Positions 46,655 through 57,175 of a stretch of 64,000 nt of DNA are shown here, piece by piece. The notes beneath the pieces are model-generated. The model did not search any database. It was given only the letters and a program-made list of their open reading frames with translations, and was not told the origin of the DNA. How positions within the stretch are numbered: position 1 is the first letter of the stretch; every line of letters starts with the position of its first letter. The translations under genes were made by a program, and so were the position numbers. The stretch comes from Miscanthus floridulus (taxonomy: Eukaryota; Streptophyta; Magnoliopsida; Poales; Poaceae): the NCBI RefSeq assembly GCF_019320115.1, contig NC_089584.1:73873533-73937532 (forward strand), given 5' to 3'.

Positions 46655-48724
46655 ATGGCTCAAATCAACAACACCAAGAAGCCACCCCAATTTGATGGCA
46701 CAAATTATCCCTATTGGAAGGCTAAGATGACAACATATATCAAGTCAATCAATAGGAAGATTTGGAAGGTGATAGAAACAAAAATTGAGATTGAAGATAA
46801 AGAGACTCCCACCGCCGCTGAAGAATTGCTACTCCAAAACAATGACATTGCTCTTAGTGCCATCCATGATGCTTTGGATGAGAGAACATTTGAGAAAATC
46901 AAGAACATTGAGAGAGCTCATGAGGCATGGAAGAAATTGGAAGAATCATTTGAGGGCACCAAGGCAATTAAGGGTGCAAAGGCATACATTCTCAAGGATA
47001 AATTTGCTAGTTTCAAGATGAAGGAAGATGAAAGTGTGCCGGACATGTTCCATCGGATGAAAGTGATTGTAAATGATCTCAAGGCACTTGGTGAGAAGAT
47101 AGAGGACAAGGAGTTCTCAAATAAGTTCTTGAGATGCTTACCCTTAAGATTTGGTACATTGGTCACTATTCTAGTGAGGTCCGGTTTGGATACAATGACA
47201 CCAAATCAAATCTTGGGAGATATCATGACCGATGATGCTTATAGAGATGATGATGAGAAGGAAGAAAAGAGAGAGAAGAAAGAAGAGAAGAAAGATGAGA
47301 AAAACAAGAGCATGGCATTCAAATCCACATCATCAAAGGGCAAAGCTAAGCAAGAGATATTAAGTGAAGAAGATGAATCTTGGGATGATGATGATGATGA
47401 TGAGAAGATGGCTCTATTTGTCAAGAGATTTGGCAAGTTCATGGTGAAGAAGGGCTACCATGCTAGAAGAAAGAAGTCTTTATCCAAGAACAAAGAAGAA
47501 TCAAGAAGATGCTTCAAGTGTGGAAGCAAAGATCATCTTATTGCTCAATGCCCATACAATAGTGACAATGATGATGACAACAAGAAGAACAAGAAGAAGG
47601 ACAAGAAGGAAAAGAAAGAGAAGAAAGACAAGATGGCCTTCAAAAAGAAGAAGGGTGGTTTATATGTAGTCACTTGGGATAGTGATGCTTCCTCAAGTGA
47701 TGATGATGATGATAGTGATGATCACAAGACCACCAAGAAGAAGGTTCTTGCAAGTATTGCCATCAATGAGAAGCCTTCTCTCTTCAAATCTTCATCATGC
47801 TTCATGGCTAAGGCCACTAAGGTACAATCTTGTGATGATGAAAGTGATGAAGAACATGATGATGAAAATGATAGTGATAGTGATAATGATGAACCTACTA
47901 AAGATGAATTATTTGACATGCTAGAAGATGCTAAAGAACACTTTGACATTAAGAGAAGGGAATGCAAGAGCTTGAATAAGGAGGTAAAAGCCCTTAAGCA
48001 AGCCATTGATGAGCTCAAAGCAACTCATGAGAAGCTAGAGGAAGCCCATGAGAAGCTTGGCAAGGCTCACAAAAAGCTTGAAAAAGCTCATTCCACTTTG
48101 CTTAATGAACAAGATAAAAAGAAGCATGTTGAAACTTGTGATGTAGGTGTAACTTGTGATCTAATTGATACATCACTGTCTATGCCTATCATTGTTGCTA
48201 CTACTAACCCTTCTTGTAGCACTTCCACTTCTACCTCATCTAGTAGTGATGGTCTCATTTGTGATGCCTCACTAGTGGTTGAGAATGAGAACCTCAAGAA
48301 GGAGGTCACTAAGCTCACTCACACCTTAGCTAAGGCTTATGGTGGTGAGGACCGCTTGCTTATGAGGTTGGGTAGCCAAAGAACTTCTCTCTATAAAGAG
48401 AGATTGGGCTATACCCCCAAGAAAGGCAAGGCGGCCTTTGCTCCTCACAAGACTAGTTTTGTGAAGAACAATGGTCGGTTTTGCACTAGTTGCAAGCAAG
48501 TTGGTCACAAAGAGCAAGAATACAAAAACAAGAGCAAAAATGCTAATGTATCCTCCATTAAGCTTGATTCATGCTATATGCTTACTAAGGGTACAAATGG
48601 TGTAAAGTCTAAGTTCATTGGTAAACCATGGATGGGCTCAAAGAAAAAAGCCATTTGGGTACCAAAGATCCTAGTGACTAACCTTCAAGGACCCAAGCAA
48701 GTTTGGGTACCTAAAAAGAATTGA
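46655..48724 (+). CDS. Copia copy 1 Gag
   Basis: Intact 689-codon frame from ATG 46655, 57 bp after the LTR. Residues 1-190 form a UBN2/Retrotran_gag-type capsid region (PPQFDGTNYPYWKAKM, then LRCLPLRFGTLV). A Lys/Glu- and Asp/Ser-rich stretch follows. A CCHC knuckle CFKCGSKDHLIAQC lies at about residues 287-300. A coiled-coil of KLEEAHEKLGKAHKKLEKAH type lies near 460-480. A second knuckle, CTSCKQVGHKEQEY near 610-625, has Tyr where the final Cys is expected. The protein would package the element's RNA in cytoplasmic particles. Long gags of this kind are a Sirevirus trait. Confidence 0.9.
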   Translation: MAQINNTKKPPQFDGTNYPYWKAKMTTYIKSINRKIWKVIETKIEIEDKETPTAAEELLLQNNDIALSAIHDALDERTFEKIKNIERAHEAWKKLEESFEGTKAIKGAKAYILKDKFASFKMKEDESVPDMFHRMKVIVNDLKALGEKIEDKEFSNKFLRCLPLRFGTLVTILVRSGLDTMTPNQILGDIMTDDAYRDDDEKEEKREKKEEKKDEKNKSMAFKSTSSKGKAKQEILSEEDESWDDDDDDEKMALFVKRFGKFMVKKGYHARRKKSLSKNKEESRRCFKCGSKDHLIAQCPYNSDNDDDNKKNKKKDKKEKKEKKDKMAFKKKKGGLYVVTWDSDASSSDDDDDSDDHKTTKKKVLASIAINEKPSLFKSSSCFMAKATKVQSCDDESDEEHDDENDSDSDNDEPTKDELFDMLEDAKEHFDIKRRECKSLNKEVKALKQAIDELKATHEKLEEAHEKLGKAHKKLEKAHSTLLNEQDKKKHVETCDVGVTCDLIDTSLSMPIIVATTNPSCSTSTSTSSSSDGLICDASLVVENENLKKEVTKLTHTLAKAYGGEDRLLMRLGSQRTSLYKERLGYTPKKGKAAFAPHKTSFVKNNGRFCTSCKQVGHKEQEYKNKSKNANVSSIKLDSCYMLTKGTNGVKSKFIGKPWMGSKKKAIWVPKILVTNLQGPKQVWVPKKN

Positions 48725-48737
48725 TCTTCTTTTGTAG

Positions 48738-49328
48738 GTCAATTACAAAGCCGGAGGAAGGCATTGGGTTCTTGATAGTGGGTGCACTCAACACATGACC
48801 GGTGATGCAAGAATGTTCAACTTAATCAACACCAATGGCAATGATGGTTATGATAGTATCACATTTGGTGACAATGGCAAAGGCAAGGTCAAAGGGCTTA
48901 GTAAGATTGCAATATCCAATGACATGAGCATATCCAATGTGTTGCTAGTAGAGACCTTGAACTTCAATTTGCTATCCGTGGCACAATTATGTGATCTTGG
49001 ATTCAAATGCATATTTGGAATAGATGATGTAGAGATCATAAGTGTAGATGGCTCTAACTTGATCTTCAAAGGCTTTAGATATGAGAATCTATACTTGGTT
49101 GATTTCAATGCTAGTGAACCTAAATTATCTACATGCTTGTTCACTAAGTCTAGCATGGGTTGGTTATGGCATAGAAGGCTTAGTCATGTTGGAATGAAAC
49201 AATTGAATAGATTGATTAAGCATGACTTAGTTAAAGGCTTGAAAGATGTTGTGTTTGAAAAGGATAACCTTTGTAGCTCTTGTCAACTAGAAAATAAGTT
49301 GGAAACACCCATCCTAAGAAAAACATGA
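48738..49328 (+). pseudogene. Copia copy 1 protease and GAG-pre-integrase region
   Basis: Different frame from gag, opening right after a TAG in 'tcttttgtag'. The protease motif HWVLDSGCTQHMTG is at 48759-48800. The GAG_pre-integrs zinc region LWHRRLSHVGMKQ ... LCSSCQ (H, H, C, C) is at 49163-49292. The frame ends in TGA at 49326-49328, where the integrase continues in another frame, so a 1-base loss is the simplest reading. Copy 2 shares the lesion. Confidence 0.85.
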
Positions 49329-50587
49329 TGAGCACTAGTAAAGCATTTGAGTTATTGCACATGGATTTGTTTGGGCCAACACAATACACTAGCATCGGTG
49401 GTAATAAATATGGCTTTGTGATAGTGGATGACTATACTAGATACACATGGGTATTCTTTCTAGTGGACAAAAGTGATGTGTTTGCAACATTCAAATTATT
49501 TGTCAAGGGCATTCACAGTGAGTTTGAAACAACCATCAAGAGAGTTAGAAGTGACAATGGTAGTGAGTTCAAGAATACTAGAATTGATGAGTTATGTGAT
49601 GAATTTGGAATTAGACATCAATTCTCGGCCAAATACACTCCACAGTCAAATGGCCTTGTTGAGAGGAAAAATAGAACACTTATTGATATGGCAAGGTCTA
49701 TGCTTAGTGAGTACAATGTGAGTCAATCTTTTTGGGCCGAAGCTATCAACACGGCTTGCTATTGTAGCAACCGCCTCTATTGTCACCGATTGAAAGAGAA
49801 GACTCCCTATGAGCTCTTGAATGGTAGAAAGCCCAACATTGCATATTTTTGGGTCTTTAGTTGCAAATGCTATATCTTAAAGAAAAGCACTAGATTGGGC
49901 AAGTTTGACAAGAAATGTGATGAAGGATTCCTACTTAGCTATTCCACTACAAGCAAAGCATATAGAGTTTGGAATTTGGATAGCGGTACTCTTGAGGAAG
50001 TTTATAATGTTGAATTTGATGAAACCAAGGGTTCACAAGTAGAGAATGAGAACTTGGAAGATGTTAGAGGCATTCACCTTTCAAATGCTATGAAGAACAT
50101 AGATATTGGTGAATTGAGGCCTAGGCAAGTGAATGATGATGAGGATGATCAAGTACAAGTGCTCTCCAACTCAAATGTGCAAGATGATACAAATCAAGTT
50201 AGTGCAAGTGGCTCTCATGACAATGAACAAGATCAAGTGGCTAGTACATCATCTCAACCCAATGATCTAGCAAGTGCAAGCAATCAAGTTCCATTGCTCC
50301 AACTAACAAGTATTGCAAGAGATCATCCTTTGAATACAATCATTGGAGATATTTCAAGAGGTGTACAAACAAGATCAAGATTGGCATCATTTTGTGAACA
50401 CTTCTCATTTATGTCATCCATTGAACCAAAGAAGATAGATGAAGCTTTGAAGGATGTTGATTGGGTGAATGCTATGCATGAAGAATTAAATAACTTCACA
50501 AGAAATCAAGTATGGGAATTAGTAGAGAGACCAAAGAGACATAATGTGATTAGAACCAAATGGGTCTTTAGAAACAAGCAAGATTAA
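49325..50587 (+). pseudogene. Copia copy 1 integrase
   Basis: DDE integrase core with HMDLFGP (first Asp), VRSDNGSEF (second Asp) and SNGLVERKNRTL (Glu) all present, then the copia C-terminal region (FWVFSCKCYILKK ... GKFDKKCDEGFLLSYS), a variable Asn/Gln/Asp-rich linker and the start of RT (KTKWVFRNKQ-like). TAA at 50585-50587 interrupts the frame that continues as RT. Confidence 0.9.
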
Positions 50588-51139
50588 GATGGGATAGTAG
50601 TAAGAAACAAAGCAAGATTAGTAGCACAAGGCTATACACAAATTGAAGGTCTTGACTTTGGAGAAACATATGCCCTGATTGCTAGATTGGAAGCAATAAG
50701 AATCTTGCTAGCCTATGCTTGTGCCCACAACATCAAGATCTATCAAATGGGTGTTAAGAGTGCATTTCTCAATGGCTACATCAATGAAAAAGTATATGTT
50801 GAGCAACCTCCCAGTTTTGAAGATGACAAGAAGCCTAACTATGTATACAAGTTGAAGAAGGTATTGTATGGCTTGAAGCAAGCACCTAGAGCATGGTATG
50901 AGAGATTGAGGGACTTCCACCTCTCTAAAGGGTTCACCATGGGCAAAGTTGACACCACTCTTTTCATCAAGAAGATTAGAAAAGATCTATTTGTATTGCA
51001 AATCTATGTTGATGACATCATATTTGGATCAACAAATCAAGAATTTTGTGATGAGTTTGGGAAGATGATGACTAATGAGTTTGAAATGTCCATGATTGGA
51101 GAATTGAGTTACTTCTTGGTCTTCAAATCAAGTAATTAA
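50588..51139 (+). pseudogene. Copia copy 1 reverse transcriptase
   Basis: RVT_2-type copia RT in the same frame as the integrase, after the TAA. Seen: DGIVVRNKARLVAQGYTQ (50588), QMGVKSAFLNGYINEKVYVEQPP (50744), LYGLKQAPRAWYERL (50863) and the catalytic YVDDIIFGSTN (51007). A 1-base loss near 51115 ('tacttcttggtc') shifts the frame, giving a stop at 51137-51139. Confidence 0.9.
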
Positions 51140-51957
51140 AGAATGGTACATTTGTGAGTCAAGACAAGTACATCAAGGACATGATCAAGAAGTTTGGCAT
51201 GTGTGATAGCAAAGCCATTAGCACACCAATAGGAACCAATGGCAACTTGGATAGTGATGTAAGTGGAAATTTGGTGGATCAAAAGTTCTATCGGTCTATG
51301 ATTGGAAGCCTACTCTATGTGACCGCATCAAAGCCGGATGTCATGTTTAGTGTATGCATGTGTACAAGATTTCAAGCCTCACCAAGAGAAAGTCACTTGA
51401 AGGCTACAAAGTGGATATTGAGGTACTTGAAGTATACACTAAATGTTGGTTTGTGGTATCCCAAAGGAGCAAAGTTTGAGCTAGTTGGTTACTCCGACTC
51501 AGATTATGCGGGATGCAAGATTGAAAGGAAGAGCACCTTGGGCACATGTCAATTGTTGGGAAGATCACTTGTTTCATGGTCATCAAAGAAGCAAAATAGT
51601 GTTGCATTATCAACCACCGAAGCCGAATACATATCTGCCGGTAGTTGTTGTGCACAAATACTTTGGATGAAGGCCACTTTGAGTGATTTTGGAATCAAGT
51701 TCAAGAAAGTGCCATTGCTATGTGACAATGAGAGTGTAATTAAGTTGACCAACAATCCGGTGCAACATGCAAGAACAAAGCACATTGATGTCCGCCACTA
51801 TTTCATAAGAGATCATCAACAAAAAGGGGACATTTGCATTGAGAGTGTAGGCACCGAAGATCAACTTGCTGACATATTCACCAAGCCATTGGATGAGAAA
51901 AGGTTTTGCAAGCTAAGGAATGAGTTGAACATATTGGATTTCTCAAATATGTGTTGA
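51137..51957 (+). pseudogene. Copia copy 1 RT C-terminus and RNase H
   Basis: Continues RT in a third frame: DKYIKDMIKKFGMCDSKAISTP, GSLLYVTASKPDVMFSVCMC. Then RNase H: GYSDSDYAGCKIERKSTLG (51485), SSKKQNSVALSTTEAEY (51583), LLCDNESVIKL (51715), HIDVRHYFIRD (51781) and the terminal TEDQLADIFTKPLD. Ends at TGA 51955-51957. Confidence 0.9.
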
Positions 51958-53135
51958 TGCACCCCCACTTATATGACATGCCTCTCCTTCGAGCAATCTA
52001 AGGTAAAAGTTGATTGGTATGGCATATATCCTTGCTAAGGACATGTTTAGTACATCTAGTCATATTTTCAATCTTATTAGGACCTTTCAAGTGGTTCTAT
52101 TTTATTAGGCTCATTCATGAAAATCAAATAAATTTGATGTTTCTATGGTATCACTATTGCTTCTATGCTTGATTTGATCTAGTGATAGCATATGACATGT
52201 TTATGGGCTTGTAAACCTAGTGTTTGATCTAGAAAATGAGCTCTAAGTGTTTAACTCAACATGGTACAAGATAACCCTTATTTAGAGGTGTGAAGAAACT
52301 TGTCCTTGGATCAACCCGAGTTAAATATCTTTGGCATATATTCTAGTTTAAACCAAATTTGGGAAAATGATCCTCACCCCATTGATTAACATTGATAATC
52401 TTGACCCTACAAGTAATACTATCTATATTTAGAACCTTTGTGGTCATTGATAACAAAGGGGGAGAGAAACAAAGATAGTAGCAAAGATAGTGAAAAAGGG
52501 GAAGAAATATCATAAAGAGAAAGAAACATATGATATCTTGATATACAACATAGGGGGAGAGATATGACAAAGGAAAGGGATCAACTAAAATTTTGAGCAC
52601 ACAAGTAGGGGGAGCAAGCTCATGAACTTGTATGGTGCATTTGAATGTGCATTTCATATGTTTGCTTGCATGTCACAAGTATTAAATTTAAACATCCATG
52701 CTTGTGTGATGAATGTTAGTTGTAAGATTGAATGATGAAATGAAATCACTAGATAACTTTCATTTCCAAGTAAGTCTTTACAAGTGGTATCTTTCAAAAG
52801 TATATTTTCAAGTGATATTGAGCTAACCATGGTGCTAAGGATGGTATATTGGTGCACTCCGATTGGTATCACGCTTCAAAGGTCCATCTTTTATACCTTA
52901 GCATCATTTGGTAGACATTGACTCCTATATTTCCTATCTAAGCATATGTGCAAGCTTCAATCCAAACTCTTAGCACATATGTAGGGGGAGCAATTGCTAC
53001 CATTTGGGGTTCATGAAACTTGTCCATATCCTTTTACACATGGTAAATATGCTTGGACAAGCAACATGGATTCAATTGAATTTTAATTCATATCTTTGCA
53101 TAAGGGTTGTCATCAATTATCAAAAAGGGGGAGAT
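51958..53135 (+). other. Copia copy 1 non-coding 3' region with multiple polypurine tracts
   Basis: No env-like or other gene is supported; the minus-strand frames here show no domains. G-rich tracts 'aaagggggagag' (52456), 'tagggggagagat' (52551), 'tagggggagcaag' (52607) and 'tagggggagcaat' (52982) precede the LTR-adjacent polypurine tract 'aaaaagggggagat' (53122-53135). Repeated tracts of this kind are described for Sireviruses. Confidence 0.75.
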
Positions 53136-54898
53136 TGAAAGCTCTAGTTTGGTTTTGGTGAATTGATGAAACCCTAAGTGCTAACCTAGTTTATCAAGTG
53201 ATCATGATATAGGTAGCACACTCCAAGTTGCGAAGCAAACAAAGATCATAGCATGATGATAATGATACCATGATGATGATCAAGTGCTTGGACTTGGAAA
53301 GAAGAAAGAGAAAAACAAAAAGCTCAAGGCAAAGATATAAACCATAGGAGTTATTTTGTTTTGGTGATCAAGACACTTAGAGAGTGTGATCACATTTAGG
53401 TTTGATAGCCGTACTATTAAGAGTAGTGAAACTCGTATCAAAACGCGGTTATCAAAGTGCCACTAGATGCTCTAACTCATTGCATATGTATTTAGGATCT
53501 AGTGGAGTACTAACACCCTTGAAAATGTTTGTGAAAATATGCTAACACATGTGCATAAGGTGATACACTTGGTAGTTAGCACATTTGAGCAAGGGTGAAG
53601 AAGATAGAGGAGATGCCAGCGTCGATCAAGTGACCGGACGCTGGATCTGAATGCACCGGACGCTGTCTGCCTGCGTTCGGTCACGCTGACCTAGCGGTAC
53701 AGTAGCTAGGGTATACCACCGGCCGCTGGACTATGTCCGGTCGAGGTGAACCGGACGCGTTCGGTCGAGGAAAAACAGATTTGGACCCTTACTGTACTCG
53801 ACCGGACGCTGTGGCTCCAGCGTTCGGTCAGTTTTACCAGAGCGTCCGATCAGCACTTAGCCGTTGTGATCTGATGATTTAGTTTTAACTAAGAGTGACA
53901 CATGGCATAAATCAGTGGACCGGACGCTGAGTCCAGGGTCCGATCAGTATGACCGTAGCGTCTGGTCAGAGCGCAGTGTGTCCAGTGAAGGGGTACAACG
54001 GCTCTATTTCGTGGGGGCTTCTATTTAAGCCCCATGGTCGGCTGTAGCTCACAGTCTTTGGCCATTTTCATTGACATAGCAACCTTATGAGCTTAGCTAA
54101 AGCCCTCCCACTTATCTTCATCATTGATTCATCATCATAGTGAGATTGGGAGTGAATCCAAGTGCATTGCTTGAGTGTTTGCATCTAGAGGCACTTGGTG
54201 TTTGTGTTTCGCTACGGATTTCGCTTGTTACTCTTGGTGGTTGCCGCCACCTAGACGGCTTGGAGCAGCGAGGATCATTGAGTGGAGGGTGGTGATTGTT
54301 TCCGGCTCCGATCATGGTGATTGTGAGGGGTTCTTGACCTTTCCCCGGTGGAGAGCCAAAAGGTACTCTAGTGGATTGCTCGTGGCTTGTGTGATTCTCA
54401 TCTTGTGTTGGTTGTGCGGCACCCTATTGAGAGTTTGACGTGTGAAGTCAATTAGCGCGTGAACCTCCAAGTGAGTGAATCGCCATAATGAGGGGTAGGT
54501 AAAAATCATTGTGTTCATCCTTTGATTCCGAGGTGATTTGTCTTCATTGTTATTTATCCTTGTGATTGATTGGTTCACTTCTCGACACGGCGGTATAACT
54601 CTCTTGATCACTCGCAATACTTTACCGCAAACTAGTTGACAAGCTCTTTAGTGTAGCTAGTTGTGAGAGCTTGCTTGCTTGGTTGGTGTAGCCTTTGAGA
54701 GCACACTAACATAGGGTAGTGTCATAGCTATTGTGTGAATAGACACTATCTAAACTAGAATTATGGTAGGTGGCTTACATTTTAAGTAGGCTAGCGCAAC
54801 ATTTGCTTCGTCTCATAATTGTCTAACTATTTTGTTAAGTGTTGTTGTAGAAATTTTATTAGGCTATTCACCCCCCCTCTAGTCATTAGGACCTTTCA
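53136..54898 (+). repeat. Copia copy 1, 3' LTR
   Basis: 1,763 bp. Relative to the 5' LTR it keeps an extra segment 'ttttaccagagcgtccgatc' (about 53830) and lacks the 'gagtagcttgccagcaagca' segment present near 46157. In its first ~380 bp it differs from the 5' LTR at nine positions. Confidence 0.92.
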
Positions 54899-55084
54899 CC
54901 AGGGGAGGGAGAGGCCGCGGTGCCGGTATGGGCGAGGGCGGCTTGGCGCGGGCGCGGGCGGCGGGGGGAGGGAGAGGGCACGGGCAGCGGCGGCGGTGCG
55001 CTGGTCGGCCGAGGCGAGGGAGGTGCACGAGAGAGGGGAAGAGAGAAAGGATTGGGGCCCATACGTAAGGCATCTCGACGTCAA

Positions 55085-55291
55085 GATCTACGGCGTCGAG
55101 CTCGGCGCCAGGGTTAATGGCGTCGAGATGCCTGCCAAATCAGCGTCACGTCGGCTTCGAGCCCAAGAGGTCGGCGCCAGCAACGCTGGCGCCAAGACGT
55201 GTAGCTAAGGGTTCAGATTTTAAAATCTTACATCTAAAAGTATATTTGTGAAAAAATTTCAAAAAATAGCTAAAAAATAAAAAAATTTAGT
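55085..55291. repeat. MULE right terminal inverted repeat
   Basis: Inverted counterpart of 23588-23800, ending in the T/A-rich 'gctaaaaaataaaaaaattt' next to the 9-bp near-repeat ctccaagac. It would carry the transposase promoter. GC-rich leader (54904-55084) separates it from the copia insertion. Confidence 0.85.
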
Positions 55292-55511
55292 CTCCAAGAC
55301 GTGCAGCCACTAGCTCTGGCTGTGTCAACACCCAGCGTCTCCATTTTATCAAACCTCATCTGTTTGGTGGCTTGTGTTTATCTGAAATCCTATCTGTATT
55401 AGATAGAGTCTGTACAACCAAACATATGCCATGCCGTGCCGTGCGTGCTCGATGCAGTCAGTACTCCTCCCCATCCTTCTCGTATCGTATCTGCTGTTGT
55501 CAACTAGCTTA
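55292..55511. other. Spacer right of the MULE; no gene seen
   Basis: No coding region is supported. It resumes the host sequence that flanked the MULE insertion site. Confidence 0.4.
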
Positions 55512-55633
55512 GCTTGTTCGTTCGGTCGTATTTGGCTTATAAGTTATGGATTATCAGCCAACCAATAGTATTTTCTCTCACACCAAATCAGCCAACAGTA
55601 CTTTCAATCATGACTTATAAGCCAAACAAGCCC
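55512..55633. mobile_element. MITE with TTTGGCTTATAAGT-type termini
   Basis: The left end 'gcttgttcgttcggtcgtat' then 'ttggcttataagttatgg' is inverted at the right as 'catgacttataagccaaaca' plus 'agccc'. The interior has 'agtattttctctcacaccaa', like the other MITEs of this window. Non-coding. Confidence 0.65.
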
Positions 55634-56030
55634 AAACCAACCGGGCGTAGTCAGCCTGCCTCGACCAAAAGAAGAAGAAAAAAAGTGTGCCTGAACAAAC
55701 AGGTAGTGGCACCCTACAAGCAAACCCAAACTTGTCTCCCACCTAATAATCCTAGAAAGCACATTTCCATGGCAATATGGCATGATCGTACTCAAAACCA
55801 GAAGAGCCTCTGTTTACATTAACAAATAGGTTGGCCGTTAGCATGGAAATGTGCTTTCCTTCAATTAAATACAGATGCATCATCATTAGACTCAAATCAT
55901 TCTGAAACCACCCCTGTAGTCCGTCGAAACACCGGTGGTCAATAGCCCATACGCCATAGGCCTTCTCAAATTTCAACAAATACGGCAGCACTAATTATCA
56001 TCATTACGCTGTTTTTAATCCTTATCCGTG
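55634..56030. other. Upstream region of the DUF630/632 gene, no gene seen
   Basis: No domain-bearing open frame. Contains an inverted pair 'gaaagcacatttccatggca' (55755) and 'gcatggaaatgtgctttcct' (55841), about 65 bp apart, a possible small hairpin element. Confidence 0.4.
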
Positions 56031-56339
56031 ATGGTGGGTGGAGATGGAGTGGAGTGTGGACCTAAACAAGAGCAAAGCAAAGAGGCGAGAGGAAGGGCAA
56101 AACGAAAAAGCGAGGAGGGGGCACACAGGCACAGCTACAAGGGGAGCTCTGGAGGCAGCCAGGCCTGTAGTTTCGGTGCCAGTGGTGGAAAGTGGCACAG
56201 CTCTGATCACATTCCTACACCACCACGGGTCCACCGTCCAACTGTCCTTGCGTTGCGGTGCACGTTTTCCTCCCACCACTACTTTATTATTATTGCACAA
56301 ATTGAATCCCACGCCTTCCCTTTCTTTCCCCTTCCTCTC

Positions 56340-57175
56340 ACCCTGCTGCTCCTACCGGCTGGCTGCCGCCGCTGATCCCTCTCCCTCTCTCTCTCTTACC
56401 ACAAGCCCCAATTGCCGGTGCTCCGATTTCTCTCACCCCATTGTTGCCTGCTCTCTCTCAGAGAGAGAGGAGGTGGGAAAGAAAGATGGCTTCTTGGGAG
56501 TGAGTAAGAATCACATGATGCAATTACCTCCATCTTTCTCTCTTCTCTTTTTGTGGGCGGCATATTCTTCTCCTCCGCCTGTCTAGATCCTTCTTTCCTC
56601 GGCCCGGCTTAGCTTCCAATCTCACCAACAGTAAGTTGCTGACCACGGAGCATTTCTTCAATCGGGCCACTCTCTGGTAAGGCAACCAGCCAGGCACAGC
56701 ATACTTCTATTCAAGAATCTCTGTTTGTCCGCGTCACCATCTTGGTTTTGTTCCTCCTCGTGACTGATTCGTCGTTCTGAATCATCTCTTTTTGTCTAAT
56801 TGGTTTTAGCGCCGGTTCCATCGGGTTTTGATGCAAGAGTAGAGGACTTGGCTGGCTGTTTTTACTGGTGGTTGGAGAGCAGGACCAATTTCTTGGCGTG
56901 TGCCCCTCCTTTTTAGCCAGATTGAGGACAATTTCAGCCAATTTTGTAGGAACCCGTAAAACCCATCCGGAGATTTTTTTTTTTCTTGCGCGTCCCATGA
57001 TTACGAGCTGTGGCTGGACAGTGCCTACGCTCTGGAGTTTTAGTGCGAATTGTTACCGGTTTCAGTCAATTTTGATCGAGCCCAGGGAAAGTACCAGTTT
57101 TGGGAGTTCCAGCTGGTGCTGCTGTCTGCGTTCTTCTAAGGCAATCAGTGGGGAATTTGTGTTCCTTGGTGGCAG
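56340..57175 (+). other. 5' UTR and leader intron of the DUF630/632 gene
   Basis: A CT-rich leader ('ctctccctctctctctctt', 56382) with a GA/CT microsatellite is followed by a likely intron from 'gtaagt' at 56631 to 'ttccttggtggcag' at 57175, ending exactly at the ATG. Splice sites are by inspection. The transcription start is not placed. Confidence 0.5.

Larger units (their letters stand above)
44852..54898 (+). mobile_element. Ty1/copia Sirevirus-type retrotransposon, copy 1
   Basis: 10,047 bp, starting TGAAAGC and ending CTTTCA, with a perfect 5-bp target duplication CCAGG (44847-44851 and 54899-54903). LTRs of about 1.75 kb flank a long gag, then protease, integrase and reverse transcriptase/RNase H in copia order. 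The initiator-Met-tRNA-type primer site, long gag with CCHC knuckles and several G-rich polypurine-like tracts before the 3' LTR fit the Sirevirus (Maximus/SIRE, Opie-like) lineage. Pol is broken by two frameshifts and a stop. Confidence 0.93.
23588..55291. mobile_element. Mutator-like element (MULE) split by two nested retrotransposons
   Basis: The first ~200 bp (23588-23800) reappear inverted at 55085-55291, sharing 'ttcacaaatat', 'aaaatctg(g/a)acccttagct', 'ggcgctga(c/t)ttggca' and 'gccgtagatcttg'. Flanking 9-mers cgccaagac / ctccaagac match at 8 of 9 positions, the Mutator target-duplication length. Removing the gypsy (24600-39181) and copia (44852-54898) insertions leaves about 7.1 kb. 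As in MuDR, two gene sets converge, one from each TIR: a zinc-finger-type gene on the plus strand and a transposase followed by a plant mobile domain on the minus strand. Confidence 0.88.

Noticed and set aside
52343..52872. Minus-strand frames in the copia 3' region (repeated at 62856-63355), possible env-like or antisense gene
   Set aside because: Short, AT-rich, no signal peptide or coiled-coil pattern; they recur only because the two copia copies are near-identical.
54899..55208. Plus-strand open frame crossing the MULE right end
   Set aside because: It spans copia edge, GC-rich leader and TIR, with no domain; an artefact of composition.
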